From Colocasia esculenta (taxonomy: Eukaryota; Streptophyta; Magnoliopsida; Alismatales; Araceae): a DNA stretch of 64,000 nucleotides. Of the stretch, positions 42,278-53,136 are shown piece by piece (position 1 is the stretch's first letter; the number at the start of each line of letters is the position of its first letter). The notes beneath the pieces were generated by a model. It was not told the origin of the DNA. It was given only the letters and a program-made list of their open reading frames with translations, and searched no databases. Location: NCBI GenBank assembly GCA_014218235.1, contig CM024759.1, forward strand, positions 9,378,712 to 9,442,711. Direction: 5' to 3'. Made by a program: the position numbers and the translations under genes.

Positions 42278-45215
42278 TGTGATGACTCGATCTTTTCATA
42301 TCCATGTTTATTGGTTTTGGAGTGGTGCTCGTGGCCAAGAGGTGGTCATTGGGCCTTAGTCATGGTTTACGCGCGTTGTGTGGGTGTTGTGGGCCTTAGC
42401 TTTCAGTCCATTTAGCCCACAGATTCACTGTTTGTGAACATGTCGGAGCCAGACAACGTGATTTAAACGTGTCGGTCTTCTCCGTCGCAATTCAAAGGAC
42501 CGACTCTGTGACGCATGGCGTGCGATTTCTGATTAGCGTCGGACAGGGTGGACGCGTTTAAAAGAGTTAAACGTGGCGTCTGTACATGACGAGATTTTGA
42601 TTAGAGTTTTAAGTGCTTCATTTCGCCCAAACAGAACATAAGGGGCTCTGTCCAGGTGAAGGAGCGGTGATGTAGAGAATTTTCCGGTGATTTCGACTTC
42701 TGGAGGCTCGTGCGGCATGGGAATCACGCAAGGATGGCGTCTGGAGCATGGGCGTGCTGGCGATGAGGAGGTTTTGACATTCTTCGGGTTCTTCCAATTG
42801 GTAGGGAGACTTCCTACCTTTTTATCCGATTTTGGAATGGTTTAAGGGGTTTAATGGGGGTAATAGCATGTGTGGGTGGTTTGTCATATTGTGGATTTTC
42901 TGTTAATACTTTAATTTGGAATTGGAACCATGCATGTATGGGTTCTCCTGTGGAGAAGGTGGGTTCAGCCTGTGAGCTGAACTCACAGTCGCGTGTGAAA
43001 CGCGACGGGGTGAGCCGACACGTTCATGGCATGAACGCGTCTCTCTACATCGACGCATTTTAGTTTGTCTGTTGCGCTGTGGCGGTTGCTTGAACGCACC
43101 CGTTTGACCCGACGCGTTCTTGTTGAACGTGTCGGTGTTGTCCAACGTAATTATATGTCGACTGTGGTGTTGACTGGTTTGGTTTGAAAGCGTCGTACCA
43201 GGCCGTCGTGACATGGTCGCGACACTGGGCCCTGTCGCATTAAGGTTTGGAATAGCATCCGGATAGGTCGACTTGATTTGAGAGGCGTCGCCTGTGTCCG
43301 TCACCTTTTAACTTCCGAGGTTGGTTTGTGGTGGTTGGGTAGTGAGGTTCTAGTGTGGACCTAGCCCTGGTCTTTTACTGAGTACTTAAAGTGGTTCATG
43401 TTAGTAAAGCATGTGTAGGGTTAAGAGTTGTTATGTGTTTAGTTAGTGAATCATATGTTTCATGATAAGTGTGTTATTATGGAATGGTATTGCCATGGAG
43501 GTCATGAGACAACCAATGATAGGTAAGGTTATTACATGATATAGTGGTTCATGTAAGTATCGGTGTAGGATGGCTTAAGGGTCACATGGTGACCGGTGTT
43601 AAGCTAATCCTAACACTCGTATATCGTGATTTATAAATAAAAGATTGTATACGTATGAATATCGAGGTTTGTGTGCTTGCCGAGTCTGGTGGTCCGGCGC
43701 CTATTCCGGAATACCTCTTCAGGCGGGTACCCCAAGTTCCTAGGAGAGCCAGGCACGTGTGTTGTGCTCGGGGCGTGTCCTGGTACGATGTGTACCTTTG
43801 AGGTCTGAGTCGTCTTCCTGGACACCCATACTCCTGTGTTTGAGTTGTACGTCCGACTGAGGGAAAGACGATTGTGGGCAGCGACTTGTATTTATGGGTG
43901 TGCAGTCGCTTGTAGTGCGCTCGTGGTTGGGGGACGGACACCAGTGGACGTCATTGGTCCCCAGCTAGTCCTGTGTTTCTAGTGCCTCACTTTAGGGAGC
44001 ACGGGCTGGAGTCCCTAAAGGTGCCAGGCTTGGACCTACAGTTGTGTGGTCTGCAGGTGTGGTGTTGGTTAGGCTCCACTGTTCTTTGGTTTGTAGTTAT
44101 GGAGCGGCAGTTGGACCTTTCATCCGCGACTGCGAGACTGAGAGGTGGTTCTTGTGCTGTGTTTTCTGGGTTGGATACTAGCATCATGAACCAGTAGTCT
44201 ATTCCCGTGTGGTGGCATCGTTATGTTCCAACTCGTGTTTTGCCACTGGTGTTGGCTTGTATGTGACTTGCTGGTTAAAGTGGTAACCATTGAGGAGTGC
44301 CCTGGCGGTGGCACGGTTTCGATTGTGGTTCTGTTGTTGTACCTCGTAATAGTAGGTACATGTACCCTTTGTAGGTAGTTCTATGTTGTGGTACGTGTGT
44401 ACCGGCCTCAGCAGGTGTTGAGGTGGCTTTGTGCTCTGTGGAGGTCTCGTGGTATGACCTACTACACGTTGTGTGTTACCGTGTTGGTTAAGCTTACGAT
44501 TATGGTTTTGGTATGAGGGTGTTGACTGGTTGATGCCAATCTCGTTACCCTGTGCGGCTGGTTTGCCTGTGAGACTGGTAGCTTAGGTAGTGGTATGCCG
44601 GTAAGGCTTGTGGTCGAGGTGTTTCTGTTACAGGGTGGACTAGTGGTGTTGAGCTAGTCATGTTACTTCCCTTTACTTTCCGAGGATTGAGTTTAGCCAG
44701 TATCATTATGTTTAATTGTTGTTTAACATGCGTATGTGTGCATGTTGTGGTTTGGTTACCGGTTTTGCTAGTGAGACCCTGCGGTGTTGAGGTCTCTTTT
44801 GAGTTGTTGTTGTTTCCTTGTGGAAGGTCCCTACTGAGCCTATGACTTGTTAAGGCTCACTCCCTTACAGTTCTTTTCAAGTGTTAGCCGACTTTGTGTG
44901 GCTACGGAGGAGTTAAGACAGACTTGTACCACTAGCAGTAGAGTTAGTGTGTTAGTGTGAGCTTGTGCTACCTTGGGGTATGCCCTAGGTAGTTGTACTC
45001 TTTAATTGGACATGTAATATTGTATTGGGACAATTGTACTTTGTTGTATACAGATATGAGCACATGTACTTTCTTGTGTCTTATACTGTTGTTGTTGTCT
45101 TTTATATTCTTACTGGACACTTGTGCGAGCTATCCCTTGCGAGACTTCGGTCCGATCGCGGGAGGCGGACTTGGATATGGAGCCTTATTGGGCATAAATA
45201 TCCAGGACCGTTACA
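42278..45215 (+). repeat. 5' LTR of D
   Basis: Length is 2938 bp. It carries the shared block from 43850, the hairpin CCTTGGGGTATGCCCTAGG at 44971-44989 (arms changed on both sides relative to A), the U5 module from 45134 and the terminal TTACA. H (2153-3670) is the closest other LTR in the window. Confidence 0.9.
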
Positions 45216-45217
45216 TT

Positions 45218-45229
45218 TGGTATCAGAGC
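45218..45229 (+). other. D: primer binding site
   Basis: TGGTATCAGAGC lies two bases after the 5' LTR, exact. Confidence 0.94.
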
Positions 45230-47860
45230 AATAGTCTAGTTAGAATATGAAAAGACATTGAGGTTACAATGTCCCAAGACATGGATTAATGTCCACTGCT
45301 TGTAGTAAGTCTATGGTTTTATGTGGTTTAAAGTGGTTTTCACGTGAGTTTTGTCATGTGGATTGTGTGTTTATTTTTATAAGTTTGGCAGTTACTGGTA
45401 GTAGCTGAGAGAAGATGTGGTTAGAGGAAACCCAGTTTGTGAAATGTGTATGATTGTTTGCACACCTGTCAGTTGTTAGCAGTTGTTGAGAAATGGTGAA
45501 GCTAGTGGTATAATGTGAGTGGTTACACCAGTATGCTAGTTTGCAATTAAAGTGTAGTTGTTTAAAGGTTTTTGGCTATAGAAATTGAAGGGATTAGTGA
45601 ATTCAGTTATGGAATTCAGTGAAGGTGTTTTAGTGAGGTACAGAGTTGGCAGAGACATGTATAAGGTAATGATGTTATGGAATAGCAGAGGGAACAGTGT
45701 TATAATGAGGAATAGAACACCATGTGTTAAGGATTGTTTTGTGTACAAATTGAGGTTGAGAACCTTAGCCGAGGTAATTACTGTGTTTGAGATTTGCGTT
45801 AATAAGTGTTAAGGAGCAGCTTGGATAATAATGTGATTAGTGATATGGAAAGATTTGGAATAATTAAGCGATGCAGATTAGCTTCAGATAGGGTATTGGT
45901 AAATTGAGGAGCAGTGAATTGTGAAAGTCAGATTAAGAGGTGATTAGAGATGGTTGCAGTAAAGAGTTTAAGAATAGTGTTGTTACAAGTAATGATGATA
46001 ATGGAATTTGATATATAAATTTGTGTAAGAGTGTGCCGAGGAGATCAGTTGGGTAAAGGAAGATTTGTGTGCAGTTACCTTTTCTGAGAATTTTAAAAGA
46101 AAGATATTCACTTGGCAAGTGACAGTTTGCGAGGAATTTACATAAAGTTTTGTTGAAGATTACCGTGTTGAAGATAAGATTAGTATTGTTCAATAGTGGA
46201 GTGCAATCTGGGGAAAAGAAAGGTAAAGGATGTGTTCAAAAAAGATTGACGTTGAGGTTAAGAAGGATGGGAATGAGTAAGAGCTATGTGAGTCTGAATA
46301 AAAGGAAATGAATCAGTTGAGAAATAGTTAAGGAATATCAAGCAGAATGGAATAGTAAGGCAGGTTGTGAAAGGAATCCAAGTAAAGGTTTGAATGGAAA
46401 GGATATTAATGAATATGCTGTAACAGTGGAATTTTCGGGATTTGGTAATGAAGCAACAATGCGGAATAGAGAAATCAGGCAGAGCAAGTTATTGTAATTA
46501 AAGAAATCGGTTTCAGGTTCTGGCTATAGCAGTGTTTTAAAGCAGGATGATTGTACATCAGCAAGAGTTACAGTAGTAATGGTACAGTGAGATTAGCTAG
46601 ATAGCAGAATAATTAAGAGAAATGTTTTGTAGAAATGATATTGTGATTAGTGCAGTTGGCATTACAGATTAGGTTGAGTGTTATTAACTAGAGAAAGAAA
46701 GAGTATAGTGGATTATGAAACAGATATATTCAGATGATTTAGGGAATGTTCAGCAAAGGTTTGCAAGTCAGTGCACAGAAAGTGATTCCGTTGGGCAGAA
46801 GTGTGCTTTAATAAAGGTATTCTTGAATTTTATATGAGAGCAAAAACAGATCAGTTGAAGAATATTTTGAAAGGTTGTGAATATAATGTGATTAGACGAC
46901 CAAGGAAAATGTTATTTGAAGCCAGGAAGGTATATGAAGAGTAAGGTATGTCAGTAGCAGTATGGTAGAATTTGAAATTGAAGTTTGTGGCACACCAGAA
47001 TTGAAATGTAAAGAAAGCAGATCAGAAATTCAGGTATTTTCTTCCAGTGTTAAATGATTGAGCAAGATGAATTAAGAAGTAAATAAAATTAGAATTGAGT
47101 CCAGCTAGAAATAGAATAATAGTGAAAGTGGAAAGTAATTGAAAACGATAGTAGAAGCAGAGTTTATAGAATATTTTGCCAAGTATCCAGTGTAATCAGA
47201 GTAGCGCAGCGGAAGCATGGAAGGTTTAATATTCACAGGATATCCAAAGTTTGCTTGATTAAAGAAAAGTTTAAGGTTTTGCACAATGGGGTAAAGAGAC
47301 AATGGTTCTTGACCAGATATGAGTTAAGGCAGCATGAGCAGAATGGTATAAAGAAGCAGGAAATTTAAGGATAGTAATTGGTTCTCTTTGAGAAAGCTGG
47401 CAGTGAAATTATGAATGAAGATAAAACAGAGTAGCAGTTGGCAGTAATAGATGAATAATGGAATGGCATTGAGAAATCCGAGAATTTAAAGAGAGTTTAC
47501 ATGGCAGAACACCTAAAGGTGACAGTTTATAATGCAGAAATTCAAGCAAGAGAAGCGGCTCAGAAAGGAATGTTGCAAGCACAGCCAGGAAAATATGGAA
47601 GAAGGTTGAGTCCAAGGAGATAAAGCACCAACGGCAAGGTGGAATTGCTTATAGCTGAATGGTAAAGAAAGAGCAGATTGCACTAATCAGGCAGAGTTGC
47701 TATGAAAAGAATTAAAGAGAAAGGAAAAGTGAAGTGGGCACGGAAATGGGCAGATTGAAATAGTTTGAAAGGCAAGTGCAGATGAAGTGTATCCTACTTG
47801 TTCTGTATATGGCTTTATTTCTTTTTAGGTGTTAGTTTGACTTACCGTGGTTTCTCCCTA
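45230..47860 (+). other. D: purine-rich, C-poor internal region without ORFs
   Basis: No frame longer than about 90 codons is present on either strand. The plus strand is rich in A and G and poor in C throughout. Isolated words match Tekay integrase DNA in the right order near the 3' end (GTTGAGTCCAAGG near 47605, GCTTATAG near 47648), which hints at descent from a decayed gag-pol. No protein motif can be read. Confidence 0.75.
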
Positions 47861-47897
47861 AATGTCGAGGTCGACATTTCTTTTTAGGTGTTAGTAA
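47818..47897 (+). promoter_or_regulatory. D: 3' end region with covarying palindrome
   Basis: TTTCTTTTTAGGTGTTAGT lies at 47818-47836 and 47877-47895, with AATGTCGAGGTCGACATT at 47861-47878. The layout is the same as in A and B, but the palindrome differs at two positions that still pair. Confidence 0.78.
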
Positions 47898-48740
47898 TGT
47901 GATGACTCGATCTTTTCGGATCCGTGTTTATTGGTTTTGGAGTGGTGCTCATGACCAAGAGGTGGTCATTAGGCCTTAGTCGTGGTTTACGTGCGTTGTG
48001 TGGGCATTGTGGGCCTCAGCTGTCAGTCTATTTAGCCCACAGGTTTACTGTTTGTGAACACGTCGGAGCCAGACGATGCGATTTAAACACGTCGGTCTTC
48101 TCCGTCTCGATTCAAAGGACCGACTCTGTGACGCATGGTGCGTGGTTTCTGATTGGCGTCGAACAGGGAGGACGTGTTTAAAAGAGTTAAACGTGGCGTC
48201 TGTACATGACGCTATTTTGATTAGAGTTTTAAGTGCTTCATTTTGCCCAGCTGTAGAGGATTTTCCAGCGATTCCGACTTCTGGAGGCTCGTGCGGCGCG
48301 GGAACCACGCAAGGATGGCGTCCGGAGCGTGGGCGTGCCGGCGATGAGGAGGTTTTGACATTCTTCAGGTTCTTCCAATTGGTAGGGAGACTTCCTACCT
48401 TTTTATCCTGTTTTGGAATGGTTTAAGGGGTTTAATGGGGGTAATAGCATGTGTGGGTGGTTTGTCATATTGTGGATTTCCTGTTAATGCTTTAATTTGG
48501 AATTGGAACCATGCATGTATGGGTTATCTTGTGGAGAAGGTGGGTTCGTCCTGTGAGCTGAACTCACAGTCGTGTGTGAAACGCGACGGGGTGAACCGAA
48601 GCATTCATGACATGAGCGTGCCGCTCTGCATCGACGCGTTTCGATTTTGTCTGTTGCGCTGTGGCGGTTGCTTGAACGCGCCCGTTTGACCCAACTCGTT
48701 CTTGTTGAACACGTCGGTGTGGTCCAACGCGATTATATGT
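47898..48740 (+). repeat. 3' LTR of D, left part only
   Basis: It matches 42278 onward up to ATTATATGT, where LTR G starts. Confidence 0.88.
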
Positions 48741-50795
48741 TGTAACGTAGCGCGTTCTCTCGGATCTTCGTGGATCATTGTTTAGTGGTAGTTTGAATCT
48801 GCGTTTACTGGTTTTGGTGAGGTACTCATGACCAATGTGAGGTCATTGGGCCTTGGTCGAGGTTTCCGCACGTTGTGTAGAGCTTAGTGGGTCGGCAGGT
48901 TAGGCCCATAGTACCCGTTGGTTCACTAGATGTGAACGCTACGGGGGTGTAGGTCGCGTTCTGAACGCGACGGTAATGGGGGTCGCGTTCTGGTTACCGC
49001 TGTTTTGGGTTGACGTCTGCATGCGCACCGTGTGTCATGCACAGGGCGGGGCTGCTGACATCAGAGTGTGAAGGCGACGATCACCTAGGTCGCGATCAGG
49101 TCGCGACGCAGGCCTACGTCGGTTCCCAACCGTTGTGCGGTTTTTAAGAAGGTTGGCTAAATAGAGCTTTCACAAGCTCTGCTCGACCGAGAGAGGAGCT
49201 GTTGCAGTTCTTCGGGGTGATTCGGCGTTCCGGTGAGGTGTTTGACACGCTCATGACGCGAGGACATCGCGTGGAGTGGGGGAAACGCCGCGCCATGCGT
49301 GGATTTCGTGTTCTTCATGAAGGTAGGGAGATTTCATCATGTTTGATTGCGTGGATTGCGTGTTCTTCATGAAGGTAGGGAGATTTCACCATGTTTGAAT
49401 GCGTGGATTGCATGTTAGCTTGTTTATCGCTTTAAAAACAATAGATACCATGCCTAGGAGGTGAAATGAGCATGAAAACTGGGTTGAAACGGTGTTTAGG
49501 GTGGTTTGCATGGAAAATCCAAAGATGGTTCCTAGATTAGGGTTTTCGCCTGAGAAGGCGACGGACCCTGCTGTCGCGACCAGGTCACGACAGGATTTCC
49601 TATCACGACATATTGTGGCGTCACGAGCAGAAGGTGGCCTTGGCCTCTGTCGCAATCACAGCCGAGGGTTTTCTTTTGCATGGTTTTGGTGATTTGGATA
49701 TCCGATAATCGATGTTTGACGTGTATGGCTTTGGTAAGTGGTGCATTGGCACCCATAGCGTTCTGTGAGCGTGTTACCCACGTGGTTAGTGGGTGGTTTA
49801 TGTAATTGGTTTGGTGTTATCGAAGTATGAGTATGTGCATGGCACATAGTGTTGTGAAGGTTGGGCAATGATGGTTTCAGTGTGAACATAGCCTCAGTCT
49901 TGTGACGTCTTTTATGGATTAATAGAAATGGTTTAAGTAGTATAATGTAAGTAAGGTTAAGAGTTAGTGTATAAATAGTGTATATTGTATGTATGTGGCA
50001 AGGAGGTCATGTGATGACCAATGATAGGCGAGTTTATGATTGGTTATCGTGGTTTACATGTATGTTGGTGTGGGGTAGCTTGTAGGTCACAGTGTGACCG
50101 GGGTCAAGCTAATCTCGACACCTATACCGTGGTTTGTAATAAAGAATATATATATATATATGTCGTGGTTTATATGCTAGCCGAGTGTGGTGGTCCGGCG
50201 CCTATTCTGGAATACCTCTTCAGTTGGGTGCCCCAGGTTTTGTGTGAGCCAGGCACCTGTGTGTGCTCGGGGGTTGTCCCGGTGCAGTGGTACCGTCGAG
50301 GTCTTGTCGTCTTCCTGAACACCCTCACTCTCTGGGAGAGTAGTCGTCCGGCTGAGGGAAAGACGATAGTGGGACAGTGACTCGTGAGAGTTTGTGTTTA
50401 GTCACTTGTAGCGCGCTCGTGGTTGGGGGTTACAGACACCAGTAGACGTACTGGGCCTCAGCTAGTCCTGTTACGAGTGCCTCACTTTAGGGAGCTCGGT
50501 CCAGAGTCTCTAAAGGTGCCAGGCATGGGCCTGCAAGGTGTGTGACTTATAGGTTGTGGTGGTTTGGTTGGTCTCCACAGTTCTTTGGCCTCACTTGTGT
50601 TGTGGAGCGACAGTTGGACCTTACGTCCGTGACTGCAAGACTGAGAGGTAGTTCTTATGCTGTGTTGTCCGGGTTGGATATTGGCGTCATGAACCAGTAG
50701 TCTGTCTCGTGTGGTGGCGTCGTGCTTTCCGACTCGTGCTTTGCTACTGGTTGTAGCGTGTGTTGGTTGTGGTTTGTGTTGGGTTCACATGTGTG
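48741..50795 (+). mobile_element. LTR G, truncated on the right
   Basis: It starts TGTAACGTAGCGCG, like solo LTR E, inside the D 3' LTR. It contains the shared block from 50345 and then stops abruptly near 50795, where copia-type sequence M begins. The terminal hairpin and U5 are therefore missing. The left TSD candidate is TATGT (48736-48740); no right partner is visible. Confidence 0.8.
49297..49418. repeat. 52-bp tandem duplication in LTR G
   Basis: GCGTGGATT recurs at 49297, 49349 and 49401. Two full 52-bp units and the start of a third share TCTTCATGAAGGTAGGGAG. Confidence 0.88.
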
Positions 50796-51075
50796 ATGTT
50801 TGTAATTACATGTTTTTGATGATGAACAATGTTAATTGATGTTGTATGAATGGTTAAAACATGACGACATTGACAAAGTTAAGCAAGATACAATCATATC
50901 AAAACATGCATCATTTGATCATCTACATATTCATTATATCTCACTAATAATGTTCTTTAATGTAGGTGTGATTATATGCAAGACAAAGTACCAAAGACAA
51001 GAGCAAAAGCTCAAGAAATTGAAAACCTGTCAGTACCTGTCAATAGATGAATAGTGACCTGTCGACAGATGAATA
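50796..51075 (+). mobile_element. M: left end of a copia remnant, LTR-like
   Basis: The sequence changes character near 50796 to A/T-rich text with TTTTTGATGATGAACAATG, a word common at the start of plant copia (SIRE-type) LTRs. CTGTCGACAG lies at 51059-51068. The boundary with LTR G is approximate. Confidence 0.5.
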
Positions 51076-51963
51076 GTGACTTGTCGACAGGTACTAGCAA
51101 GAAATTGTTTCCCGGAAGGCCAGTCTTCTGAATTGAATAACACTATTGAGGATTTAAGAACTGCCTTGTCTAAGTTTGTTCAAGGAACTAAGAACTTGGA
51201 TAACCTTCTTGGAATGAAAGTCAATTTTCAAAAGGAAGGTTTAGGATTTAGTCCCTTGAACAAAAAGAATTTTGAAAACAAAACAAAGACTTCGTTTGTA
51301 AGTGTCTCTAAGAACAAGAATTTGGTTGCACCTAAAGAAAAATTTGTTCAAAAAAATGTTCAAGAACAAAATGAAAAATTGAACAAAAGTGCTGCAAAAA
51401 GGAAGAATCATGTTTCAATTGAAAACCAGAAAAAGAAAATGGAAAAGAAAACAAGAGTCCACAAGGTCTCCACACCTCCTCCAGCAACCCAGAATGTTTC
51501 AAGGAAATCTCCAACTCCACATCATGCCAAGAGATACCAAAGGGTACCACCTCCTTCTTCTCAACCCAAGGGTGATCAAAGGTACTCTAAAGGATCTCAG
51601 AGATTCCAGCAAATGTAATCACACTATGGTAAGCTCCCGGTAAGTACTCAACTTGTTTGCTTCAAATGCAATAGACTTGGTCATCTTGCTAAATTCTGCT
51701 GGAAGAAAAATCAACACTCTCACAAATATGCTAAAACTGTCAAATGCTATATATGTCATAAACCTGCCCATATCTCTAGGGACTGTTGGCATAAAAATGA
51801 TCATCTTGTGCATGTTTCTAAGCCCCATGATCATAATTCCATTAATGAAAGAAATACATCTATTCCAAAAATAAGATCACTTTGGATTCTGAAATCATTG
51901 CTGAATTCTAAAGTTGATGTCAATGCAGGACCCAAGCAAGTGTGGGTTCCAAAACTAGCTTGA
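51076..51963 (+). pseudogene. gag: M: Ty1/copia gag C-terminal part with two zinc knuckles
   Basis: The frame starts mid-gene (the ATG at 51076 is not a true start). It shows a copia-type ALSKFVQGTKNLDNLLG stretch followed by GLGF, then a Lys/Asn-rich region. A TAA at 51616-51618 interrupts it, and the same phase continues into two CCHC knuckles, CFKCNRLGHLAKFC and CYICHKPAHISRDC, and the AGPKQVWVPK motif that precedes the copia protease. It ends at TGA 51961-51963. Just downstream WIHDIGCAR resembles the protease active site with the normal D-S/T-G changed. It is a fragment; RT and integrase of this element are missing. Confidence 0.82.
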
Positions 51964-52916
51964 TCAACTAGATGAGGTGTCTTGCAGCCAAAAGTTATAA
52001 ATGGATTCATGACATTGGCTGTGCAAGGCAAGAAATGATTAGAGAACAAAGGTATTTTTTTTTTGACTGTGATTGAAAATTTTTCAGGTAAAATCTCCTT
52101 ATCACTTCAGAATTGAACTGCTAGAGTTGAAATGGACTTTCAATCTTATATGAGTAATGAAAAATGTGCCTTAATGCTATCCCCACATGACAATGCCTCT
52201 TATCAATTGGAATCATGCCATGTCATCTTGCTTGCATAACTGTGCTCATGACCTCTTAAGCACATCATTTACTTTGACCTCTTGGTATATCAAATGATGA
52301 CATGTGGAAAAATAAGTTATGCTTGTTTAGAAACTATCATTATGCGTGAGTAAAAATACTCCGCCAAGTACCAAAAGTCATGTTATGCATAAGGCTAATT
52401 GTGTACATGATAACATGTGAATTGCTTGTTATTATCTATGCATGTGTTATGTGGGAGTAAATTTGAAAGTGCACAAAAATGTTAGCAAAATTCATTGAAT
52501 ATCATGTTTGTACTAATTCTATGCAAATTGATTGATATGCAAATGCTTGAATTGCTTGAATGTTGATGATCACATGCACACACTATGGGGGAGTGAGTTA
52601 AGGCTTGGTGAGTGAAATTCATGAGGGAAAATCTCTATTCTTGATATGTCCAAATTCCCCAAGCATGTAGCTCAAATTTCCCTCCATTCTCAGCCTTAAA
52701 ACTGATTTGTCAAGCACCTGTCGACGGATCTCAACCCATCTGTCGACAGACAATTTCAGTTTGTGTCCTCCTGAACTCCACTCTTTTAGTATGTGTGCAT
52801 CTGTCGACAGGCTCATTCTTGCTGTCGACAAATACACATTTTATGTGAATTCTTCATCCTTCTTCATCCTTTCTTCATGAGTATGTTTCCATTATTGATG
52901 CAAGGGGAGAATTGGG

Positions 52917-52924
52917 TATAAATA
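52917..52924 (+). promoter_or_regulatory. Candidate TATA box of copia LTR M
   Basis: GGGTATAAATATTC lies about 110 bp downstream of a CTGTCGACAG pair. The duplicate copy is at 60872-60879. Confidence 0.5.
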
Positions 52925-53131
52925 TTCATTATAACCTTTCATACTCACATACTATCAAAGACATTTGGTTAATCACAATGATTTTGAAATAATATTTTGT
53001 GATTGAATCTAGGTTGTATCATCTAGAAAACATTGAACAAATCTAATGATCTTAACCTAACTCACTTGAATAACTCCCTTGTGGATGATCATGTTCCTAT
53101 ATGGATTGATAAGTAAGAAGGTTTTTGAACT

Positions 53132-53136
53132 TAATG
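53132..53136. repeat. Target-site duplication of C (TAATG), first copy
   Basis: TAATG directly precedes the 5' LTR of C. Further copies are at 61087-61091 and 63368-63372. Confidence 0.9.

Larger units (their letters stand above)
42278..48740 (+). mobile_element. Element D: non-autonomous LARD-like LTR element
   Basis: It has a 2938-bp 5' LTR, an initiator-Met PBS and a 2682-bp internal region without a coding frame, then an A/B-like 3' junction and the first 843 bp of the 3' LTR, which is broken by LTR G. The 5' LTR start (TGTGATGACTCG) matches the 3' LTR start at 47898. The five bases before it are GGATG; the partner TSD would lie outside the visible sequence. D is inserted in the J pol region. 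The 3' LTR piece differs by many substitutions and a gap of about 38 bp from the 5' LTR, so D is older than A-C. Confidence 0.88.
51779..53136 (+). repeat. Duplicated M segment, copy 1
   Basis: This 1358-bp segment runs from the end of copia gag to the C insertion site and is repeated at 59731-61091 with only scattered differences. It includes LTR-like U3 text with CTGTCGACAG at 52740 and 52801, and a TATAAATA box at 52917-52924. It ends in TAATG, the target of element C. Confidence 0.93.

Noticed and set aside
45230..47860. A coding gene inside element D
   Set aside because: The longest frames are under 90 codons on either strand, lack motifs and are not in a consistent phase.
50796..53136. 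M as an intact copia element
   Set aside because: Gag lacks its N-terminus, the protease site is mutated, and RT, RNase H and integrase are absent before LTR-like sequence resumes.
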